A DNA stretch of 19,554 nt. Origin: CAZPZZ01 sp964591245. Lineage in GTDB: Bacteria > Acidobacteriota > Vicinamibacteria > Vicinamibacterales > UBA8438. Positions 14,002 through 19,554 of the stretch are shown here, in pieces (the stretch's first letter is position 1; each line of letters opens with the position of its first letter). The notes below the pieces were generated by a model. The model saw only the letters and a program-made list of their open reading frames with translations, did not search any database and was not told the origin of the DNA. A program made the translations under genes and the position numbers. The stretch lies in assembly GCA_964591245.1 (NCBI GenBank), contig CAZPZZ010000075.1, positions 1 to 19,554 on the forward strand, given 5' to 3'.

Positions 14002-15000
14002 ATGCTGAAGAGATGCTTGACGGTGCTATGTGCCCTGACCCTCGTCGTGACCGCTGTGCCAATGGTGGCGTTAGCCCAATCCGGCGACTCCAGGATGCCG
14101 ATGCGGACACCGGACGGTCAGCCGGATGTCTCGGGGATATTTACGTTCCGAACGATCACGCCATTCGAGCGGCCGGCTCAGTTCGCTGATCAAGAAACGC
14201 TTTCGGCTGATGTGGCGGCCGCGTTTGAGGCATCGGAACGCACGCGACAAAACCGTGACCTCTTTGACCCCGAGAAGGGGTCTGGCGGTTATCGCCCTAG
14301 GGCAGAGGGCGGCGTCTTGTCGTACAACGAGTTCTGGTACGAGCGTGGTATCGAGTTGACGAGCGACAAGCGAACGTCGCTGGTCGTTGATCCGCCGAAT
14401 GGATTGCTTCCTGCGAGAACGGAGACCGCGGTCATGGCCGCGGCCGAACGGGCAGCCTATCGCGCCGAGCACATGTACGACTCGTACGAAAATCGGAGTA
14501 CGGGCGACCGGTGCCTCATGGGTTTCAACGCCGGCCCGCCGATGCGTTCCAGTGCGTACAACAACAATGTGATGATTTTTCAGTCGCCCGGGTATGTGAC
14601 GATTCTCAACGAGATGGTTCACAACGCACGTATCATCCCGATAGATGGCGACTCGTCGAACTTGCCGTTCTCGCAATACAGCGGAGTCTCACGCGCCCAT
14701 TGGGAGGGAGAGACGTTGGTTATCGAGACGGACCAGTTCAAGGGGGGAAGCAGTGGGCTGACCTCGCCGAACATGCATCTCATTGAGCGTTTGACCCGCC
14801 TCGACCCTGATACGGTGGCGTATGAATACACCGTGACGGATCCAACGGTGTATACGGCGCCGTATTCCGTGATGATGCCATTCCGTCGTACGGACGGGCC
14901 ATTGTTCGAGTATGCCTGCCACGAAGGCAACATTGGCCTGCACGGCATTCTCGCCGGTGCGAGAAATCTGGAACTGATGGGCCGAGAACTGAGACCCTGA
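14002..15000 (+). CDS. Secreted protein of unknown function, two-Cys 'PDLQGVWT' family (copy 3, divergent)
   Basis: Encodes 332 aa from the ATG at 14002, with AGGAG at 13989-13993. The longer frame from 13942 would bury the signal peptide (residues 1-26, cut after VALAQ). Same layout as copies 1 and 2 but more diverged: RTPDGQPDVSGIFT (35-48), TSLVVDPPNG (125-134), TGDRCLMG (167-174), NEMVHN (203-208), WEGETLVIET (234-243), ERLTRLD (262-268) and FEYACHEGN (302-310). The mature cysteines are again only C171 and C306. Copy 3 has an insertion of about 15 residues before SYNEFW and lacks the GVGPF-TW segment. Neighbours are the mandelate-racemase homologue upstream and a strong terminator downstream. 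Function unknown; an exported binding or hydrolytic protein is possible. Confidence 0.85.
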   Translation: MLKRCLTVLCALTLVVTAVPMVALAQSGDSRMPMRTPDGQPDVSGIFTFRTITPFERPAQFADQETLSADVAAAFEASERTRQNRDLFDPEKGSGGYRPRAEGGVLSYNEFWYERGIELTSDKRTSLVVDPPNGLLPARTETAVMAAAERAAYRAEHMYDSYENRSTGDRCLMGFNAGPPMRSSAYNNNVMIFQSPGYVTILNEMVHNARIIPIDGDSSNLPFSQYSGVSRAHWEGETLVIETDQFKGGSSGLTSPNMHLIERLTRLDPDTVAYEYTVTDPTVYTAPYSVMMPFRRTDGPLFEYACHEGNIGLHGILAGARNLELMGRELRP

Positions 15001-15051
15001 CACTCGAACGGGCAGGGGCGCGTGAGCGGCTTTGCTTCAGAGATTCGTGCT

Positions 15052-15095
15052 AAAGCCGGGCGGCGAGACCTCGCAAGAGGCTGCCGCCCGGTTTT
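15052..15095. terminator. Strong hairpin terminator between convergent genes
   Basis: CCGGGCGGC (15056-15064) pairs perfectly with GCCGCCCGG (15083-15091). Inside, CCTC (15069-15072) and GAGG (15077-15080) close a GCAA tetraloop. AAAG before and TTTT after (15092-15095) make it look like a rho-independent terminator for the plus-strand gene, and partly (CTTTA) for the minus-strand aminotransferase. Confidence 0.82.
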
Positions 15096-15113
15096 GTGTA
15101 CCGCACGGGCCAA

Positions 15114-16373
15114 TCACACGGTCGTGCGAAGAGCGCGCGCACCGCGAATGGCCCGGTCGACGTGCTCTGTCGTGTTGTAGAGGTGCGGGCACAACCGCAG
15201 CCCTCCCGTGGCAGCTCCAGCAATTCCGTGGTCATGATAGAGCCGGTCAACGAGCTGGTTGCGGTCGCCCTCGACCTGGGCGATACACACGCCGCCGCTC
15301 AGCGCAGTGTCCAGTGGGGTGACTAACGTGTAGCCGGCCTCAATCAAGCCTGTTTTGAGTCGTGTGGCGAGCCTTGTGACCCGTGTTTCGATGCGGTCGA
15401 TCCCGAGTCCATCCAAGAATTCAATGGTCGTAGAGATGGCGGAGAGTGCCGCGTCGTCTCGTTGTCCCATTGACTCAAATCGCCGGGCGCCGACGGGGCG
15501 TGGTGTGACGTCGCTACCCCAGCTCGGGGCAATGACACTTGGCCAGATGCGTTCAATCTGCTCTGCCTTCACATAGAGGAGTCCCACTTCTCTCGGACCG
15601 AGCAACCATTTGTGCGCACTCGCGCTGAACGAATCACACCCGAGCGACTGCAGATTGATGTCATGCACCCCCCATGCTTGCGCACCATCTACGTGAACAT
15701 GAATACCCCGTCGGTGAGAGATATCGCACAACTCGGCGATGGGCAGGTGGACTCCGCTCACGTTTGATGTCTCGGTCAGTGCCAGAACGGTTGTTCGCGG
15801 GGTGAGTGCTCGCTCGAAGGCGGACACGAGTTCGTCAACTCCGGTGGGGTGTTGGGGGGTCGAGACACGCGTCACGGTGCCGCCAAAGCGTGTTGCCCGC
15901 ACGTCCCAGGCGACGTTGTTAGTCGGATGATTCTGGTCCCAGATTACGACCTCGTCGCCAGAGCCGAATGGCAGCCCGTTGTTGATGATGTTGTTCGCTT
16001 CGCTCGTATTCCGCACGAGGGCGATCTCGTCCGAGCTGACCCGCAATGCTGCTGCGACCTTCGTCCTGGAGGCCTCGAGCAACTCGGGGAACCGTCGTCG
16101 GTTTTGGGAGGAGCAGTCGCGGTCGATGTCGCGGGTGAGCGCGGCGACACGATCGGCGACGACACGTGGTGACGGGCAGAGATTGGCTGCGTTCATGGGT
16201 ACCCGAGTTTCCTCGAATGCGAACTGTTGTCGTACTGCGTCCCAGAAGTCTTCCTCCGCGAGAGCCGCGGTCGTGGACGGGTCCTGTCCTGCCCATCCTG
16301 TAGCGGTCGGCAGAAGCAACGTGCTGCCGGTAAGCTCGGTCATGAACCGTCGCCGCGTTCGCACAACACTCAT
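15114..16373 (-). CDS. Tat-exported aminotransferase class V-fold PLP enzyme
   Basis: Encodes 419 aa from the ATG at 16371-16373, with AGGAGG ending 5 bases upstream on the minus strand. The N-terminus, with RTRRRFMTEL (5-14) and then a hydrophobic stretch to about 28, fits a twin-arginine signal. The body is a full class V (cysteine desulfurase/isopenicillin-N-epimerase-like) PLP fold: NTSEANN (122-128), the PLP-ring histidine H149 (QNHPTNN), VDGAQAWG (228-235) with D229, and the Schiff-base lysine K255 in SASAHKWLLGP. LRLCPHLYNT (392-401) supplies the substrate-carboxylate arginine R393. Relatives act as desulfurases, epimerases, lyases or transaminases. Tat export fits a protein that must fold around PLP in the cytosol first. 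The substrate is unknown. Confidence 0.87.
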   Translation of the reverse strand: MSVVRTRRRFMTELTGSTLLLPTATGWAGQDPSTTAALAEEDFWDAVRQQFAFEETRVPMNAANLCPSPRVVADRVAALTRDIDRDCSSQNRRRFPELLEASRTKVAAALRVSSDEIALVRNTSEANNIINNGLPFGSGDEVVIWDQNHPTNNVAWDVRATRFGGTVTRVSTPQHPTGVDELVSAFERALTPRTTVLALTETSNVSGVHLPIAELCDISHRRGIHVHVDGAQAWGVHDINLQSLGCDSFSASAHKWLLGPREVGLLYVKAEQIERIWPSVIAPSWGSDVTPRPVGARRFESMGQRDDAALSAISTTIEFLDGLGIDRIETRVTRLATRLKTGLIEAGYTLVTPLDTALSGGVCIAQVEGDRNQLVDRLYHDHGIAGAATGGLRLCPHLYNTTEHVDRAIRGARALRTTV

Positions 16374-16409
16374 GGCGTCCTCCTACGTGACTAACTACGT
16401 TCTCCCCGG

Positions 16410-16415
16410 ATCATA
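16410..16415 (-). promoter_or_regulatory. Candidate -10 box TATGAT for the aminotransferase-fold gene
   Basis: On the minus strand TATGAT (five of six consensus) lies 36 bases before the ATG at 16373. No matching -35 is apparent. It sits in the 106-bp gap after the broken glycosyltransferase gene. Confidence 0.25.
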
Positions 16416-16479
16416 AGCGAATCCGAGGGTGGTTGGGGCGAGCGGGTCGGCGCCTGGGGAACCTCAAACGTGTCTCTTG

Positions 16480-17733
16480 TCATGAGGCACAAACGGCTGC
16501 GTACAGGGTGCTCAAGACGTCCGAGTAATCCAGCCACCGGAGGCGCGTCTGTGCGAAGTGCTGACAACGCTTCCGGATTGCGTCGTTGGCCAGGGTCGGA
16601 AGCGCTGTGGCCAAGGTGCCTCGAAGAGTGTCGTTTGATTCCGTGATGTCGATGCAAATGCCAAGTTGATGTTCGCGCACAGCTGCAGAGTAATCGCCGA
16701 CGCCGTGGGAAATGACCAACGGAATTCCGGCAGCCATGTATTCGCCGAATTTGCCTGGTGAGGCGACGCCGTTGATGGGAGAGCGTTCTCTGAGCAGGAG
16801 CCCAATATTTGAGGCTGCTAGGTAGCGTGGGACTTCCTCGGGTGCGAGGCTGAGGAGCTTGACGTCGTGGTCATTGATGCCGGCGTCCTGCACGGCCTGC
16901 CGTATTGGACCCGGTTGTGTGGAAATGGCGAGAAATTTCGCATCGGGACGCGTTGACTTGATCAGCCTGAATATACGTAGCGACTCGTGTAGCAGTTGAT
17001 ACCAGGCGAGGCTGCCGAGGTAGGTAACGATAAAGTCGTCTCCGATCCCCAGTGACATCCGTACGGCTCTGGTTTCGCCTGGTGAGATGACGAATTGGTC
17101 AGTGGCGACACAGCAGGGGATGACCGCACTCGGCTTGGTGCTCAGGTCGTAGCGCTGCTGGAAGTGGTGTCGCATGCTCTGGAAAGGCACAAGACCGCGT
17201 TCGCGCGCTCAAAGGCTGCCTTTTCCGCCGCCAGCAGTGTCAGGTAATTGGTGCGAAAAGATGTCGGCCAGGCATCGATTTCTTGTGGATCTAGGTCACG
17301 ATGAGAGAGGAATTCGTCACATTCGGTACCCCGGCAATCATAGACAACGCGAAGAAACGGTAGGTGCTGCGACTTTGATGGCGAGTATCGTGGCATTGAG
17401 GTTGCGGCAGCGCAAGATTCGTATGCGAGGGACGGGATAGGTTAGCCGCAAATACGCGTTCAGGAGGAGGGCTTTACTCCACAGATACGTGGCTCGGCTT
17501 GGTGTCGAGGGAAGGCGCGTGAGAACTACACCCAGGGCCTTGCTGTAGGAGGTTGTGTCGCGCAATCGCTTTCTCAACGACGCACGAAGAAAGCCTCCTA
17601 GGGGGGAGAACGCGATGACACGTTGTGGAATACGATGCTGAGTTTCGGCGATACGTCTCAAGATTTACGACGAAAAGACCGAGCTGAGCGCCTCTTGATG
17701 GACGAGGTGGATGATATCTGCGTCCTGGCCATC
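16480..17733 (-). pseudogene. Glycosyltransferase (GT4-like) pseudogene: one stop and two frameshifts
   Basis: Read 5' to 3' on minus, three pieces join into one glycosyltransferase of roughly 415 residues. Piece 1 (17733 to about 17370) begins DADIIHLVHQEALSSVF and contains RVIAFSPLGGFL; it is cut by TAA at 17665-17667, where CAA (Gln) would read through. Piece 2 (about 17370-17175) continues one frame over as SQHLPFLRVVYDCRGTECDEF to ANAVLCLSRA, implying one extra base near 17365-17375. Piece 3 (about 17175 to 16480) returns to the first frame with MRHHFQQRYDL, implying one missing base near 17173-17179. It then carries YLGSLAWYQ and the nucleotide-sugar site segment SPGKFGEYMAAGIPLV. No start codon is in frame near 17733; ATG at 17732 is in another frame, so a further indel is possible. 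Three lesions argue for real decay, though read errors are not excluded. Confidence 0.85.
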
Positions 17734-17882
17734 GCGCCATCGTCGCTGTCGCGCATTGGGTGGGCATTCGACTAGGTCACGCTGTTGACTGCTTGAGTGT
17801 GCCGCCGGTGTAACCTGGCGTTGCCTCGCGTTGGTGGGCGCCGGAGGTAGCCCCTCCCGCGAGCGCCCCGGTGACAGGACCA

Positions 17883-17948
17883 GAGCCACCGGTTTCTGGA
17901 AGTCATGCAGATGAAGACGTGATGATTCCGTGACGCAACCGGTGGCTC
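17883..17948. repeat. Perfect 12-bp inverted repeat with inner stem
   Basis: GAGCCACCGGTT (17883-17894) is the exact reverse complement of AACCGGTGGCTC (17937-17948). Inside the 42-base loop, GGAA-G-TCA (17898-17905) pairs with TGATTCC (17923-17929) leaving one bulged G. It lies 32 bp beyond the stop of the NHL gene at 17980. There is no T-tract and no clear target-site duplication. It could be a terminator-like structure, a REP-like element or a small mobile-element remnant. Confidence 0.6.
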
Positions 17949-17979
17949 GCTCTCTTGCGTGCTAGACGCCTCTAGGTGA

Positions 17980-19146
17980 TTAGTCCGGGATGAGCCGGGG
18001 CACGAATTTAGTGAGACCCTGGATCGGACCGACTTCGCCCGCGATGACGTTGCCCTGAGCGTCTGCCGTGACGCCTTCACCCATTGATCCGTAACCTCCC
18101 ATGCCGGAGGGCCGTTCGGATACGTGCTCTGGAATGAAGTACCAGACTTCTCCTGTCGAAGCGCTTCCGATGCGAAGTCCTTTGCGCCATCCTCCTGGAT
18201 TGTAGTTGTCGTCGGATTCCGAATCGATTGCGTAAAGGACATCGTCTTGATCGATGAAGAGGCCACTGATTCGACTGAACTGGTACCAGGTATCCAGATG
18301 TGTGCCTTCTTGATCGAAAATTTGGATCCGTCGATTGCCTCGGTCTGCAACGAAGAGGCGGCCCTGTGAGTCCATCGCGAGCGAGTGGGGTGCACGGAAT
18401 TGACCGTCTTCATAGCCCCAAGTCCCCCAACTCTTGATAAACGTGCCATCCGGTGCCCATTTCGTGATTCGACCAATCGCATTGGGACCGGGCTCGTCCA
18501 GAAATTGGGCTCCATGCGACTCACCGACAAAGATATTTCCATCTGGAGCGACCAAGACATCGTTCGGTTCGGTGAAGTGAGTTGGCGGGTGCCCCGCTTC
18601 GCCCGGGGTCCCCAGGACGAGTAGCACTTCTCCTTCGGGGCTGAACTTGACGACCTGGTGGCCGTTGAGGGGCGCATCCGGTGTTCGTTCCAGTTCTCCG
18701 GCGTTTGGGGCGCGAGCATCGGCCACCCAGACATTGCCTTCACGATCAACGTCCATACCGTGAGGCCAGGTAATCAGGCCCGCGCCGAAACTCTGGACGA
18801 CATTGCCCTCCGGATCAAGCTTGACGATGGGGTCGACGTTCGACTCGGCGCAGGAGTTTACGCCGCATCGATCACCGGCCCAGATGTGCACGCCGTCGAC
18901 ATCGACATTAACGGCACTTACCGATCCCCAGGAACGACCGTCGGGAAGGATGCCCCAATCCCGGACGAGTTCGTACGGGTTGGGGAGGTGATTGACTGGC
19001 ATGACATCGGCGTGTGCGGCGGGACCAGATGCCCCGCGTTGTCCGGTGGCGGTGTGCGGGAGAAGCAAAAGACCGGCCAAGAACAGGACGGTCGAGAGCG
19101 GGCGCAGTCCCGAGCGTGAGAGAGGAGTAGTTTGCAATGTAGTCAT
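17980..19146 (-). CDS. Secreted NHL-repeat propeller, peptidylamidoglycolate-lyase-like (copy 2)
   Basis: Encodes 388 aa from the ATG at 19144-19146, with GAGG about 7 bases upstream on the minus strand. The frame is open to 19320, but this start places a Sec signal first (residues 1-36, cut near ATGQ). Propeller strands are clear: WPHGMDVDREGNVWVAD (128-144), EPNDVLVAPDGNIFVGE (193-209) and APHSLAMDSQGRLFVADRG (252-270). It shares DRCGVNSC (C94/C99), SFGAGL, a GW-KG-RIG segment and a C-terminal AGEV with the copy at 2723-3826. H129 and H254 match two zinc ligands of peptidylamidoglycolate lyase, but the third, in the last blade, is missing (MGEGVTADAQGNVIAGE). Compared with copy 1 it has longer loops at about 145-160 and 210-225. 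Exported; function unproven. Confidence 0.82.
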   Translation of the reverse strand: MTTLQTTPLSRSGLRPLSTVLFLAGLLLLPHTATGQRGASGPAAHADVMPVNHLPNPYELVRDWGILPDGRSWGSVSAVNVDVDGVHIWAGDRCGVNSCAESNVDPIVKLDPEGNVVQSFGAGLITWPHGMDVDREGNVWVADARAPNAGELERTPDAPLNGHQVVKFSPEGEVLLVLGTPGEAGHPPTHFTEPNDVLVAPDGNIFVGESHGAQFLDEPGPNAIGRITKWAPDGTFIKSWGTWGYEDGQFRAPHSLAMDSQGRLFVADRGNRRIQIFDQEGTHLDTWYQFSRISGLFIDQDDVLYAIDSESDDNYNPGGWRKGLRIGSASTGEVWYFIPEHVSERPSGMGGYGSMGEGVTADAQGNVIAGEVGPIQGLTKFVPRLIPD

Positions 19147-19225
19147 CGGATACCTCGATAGATGATGCCGAGCCAGTGTGAACCTGACTCTTCGAATGTG
19201 TGCTGACGAGTCCGCGATTGGGCCG

Positions 19226-19554
19226 TCAGGGAAATTGAATTTCAAACCCTGTCGGCCTTGGACTATTGGAAATTCCCGGGCTGAAGCTTCGAAACGCCTG
19301 AGCACGGGGTGTGATGTCAAAGCGATTGACGATCTCCTGAAAGAAAACCTCGGCCATGACCTGATATCCGGCCGCGGTGGGATGGGCGCCGTCGTTGCCT
19401 ATCAGTCCCACTCTACTATTCATGGCAGCATACAGGTCGATGACGCCGCCGTTTCCGCGGGTAAACGACATTCTGCGAATTTCCCGGTTCAATGCCTGGA
19501 TAGAGGCTTTGCGACCTGGCTCGGTTAATTCGCGAGCGTCCTTGAATGGAGGCG
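19226..19554 (-). CDS. SGNH/GDSL-type hydrolase, C-terminal part (runs off the window)
   Basis: About 109 residues are visible; the frame stays open to the last base, so the gene starts beyond the window. TTG at 19492 is an internal codon, not a start. The C-terminus has NDGAHPTAAGYQVMAEVF, the block V signature (D-x-x-H-P-t-x-x-G-Y) that supplies the catalytic Asp and His of SGNH hydrolases. The Ser (GDS) and Gly/Asn blocks must lie upstream. Such enzymes cleave esters, often acetyl groups from sugars, or act as lysophospholipases. It ends 79 bp before the start of the NHL propeller on the same strand, so the two may be co-transcribed. Confidence 0.8.
   Translation of the reverse strand, partial: PPFKDARELTEPGRKASIQALNREIRRMSFTRGNGGVIDLYAAMNSRVGLIGNDGAHPTAAGYQVMAEVFFQEIVNRFDITPRAQAFRSFSPGISNSPRPTGFEIQFP

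Noticed and set aside
481..15000. A defence, phage or toxin-antitoxin system
   Set aside because: No nuclease, helicase, reverse transcriptase, integrase, phage structural gene or small toxin pair is recognisable; the genes are exported metabolic or binding proteins.
17883..17948. Integron attC-like recombination site
   Set aside because: The arms lack the attC core pattern at their ends, no integrase or cassette array is nearby, and there is one copy.
17772..18749. Minus-strand open frame of 325 codons overlapping the NHL gene
   Set aside because: It lies in another frame of a gene with clear propeller motifs. Its composition is rich in Ser, Arg and Thr with no recognisable domain, as expected for a shadow frame in GC-rich DNA.

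Overview
The window looks like a gene-dense chromosomal segment from an uncultured, GC-rich Gram-negative heterotroph. My best guess is Acidobacteriota (Vicinamibacteria-like). This rests on gene content: repeated copies of the secreted 'TPWG-PDLQGVWT' family, a Sec-exported PQQ dehydrogenase, exported NHL propellers, a secreted ankyrin protein and several Tat-exported enzymes. There is no rRNA or marker gene, so the assignment is inference. I see no tRNA, CRISPR array, insertion sequence or phage gene.

Layout. 1-279: 3' end of a TorD-like redox-enzyme chaperone, probably the end of an upstream molybdoenzyme operon. 481-4948: four plus-strand genes, namely unknown secreted protein (copy 1), cytosolic beta-propeller lactonase, secreted NHL/PAL-like propeller, and unknown secreted protein (copy 2). 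A strong hairpin terminator separates them from a minus-strand PQQ dehydrogenase (5013-6743). 6970-11490: alternating single genes, namely secreted ankyrin protein (+), lipocalin-like secreted protein (-), Tat-exported PhoD-like metallophosphatase (+) and a cytosolic methyltransferase (-). 11634-15000: Tat-exported alpha/beta hydrolase, a close mandelate-racemase homologue and the third copy of the unknown family, all on plus. 15114 to the end, all minus: Tat-exported class V aminotransferase-fold protein, a broken glycosyltransferase gene, a second NHL/PAL-like propeller, and the 3' part of an SGNH hydrolase.

How they may work together. About nine of the intact genes encode proteins with Sec or Tat signals, so this is mainly an envelope/periplasmic enzyme region. 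One coherent but unproven reading is oxidation of a sugar or hydroxy compound by the PQQ enzyme, lactone opening by the propeller lactonase, and acid dehydration or racemisation by the enolase-superfamily enzyme. The three unknown two-cysteine proteins and two PAL-like propellers would be companions of unknown role.

Most noteworthy: the three-copy uncharacterised secreted family with exactly two invariant cysteines; a mandelate-racemase homologue that keeps every catalytic residue except the (S)-specific base, Lys changed to Arg; a glycosyltransferase pseudogene with one nonsense and two opposite frameshift lesions; PAL-like propellers lacking the last zinc-ligand His; and a perfect 12-bp inverted repeat at 17883-17948.
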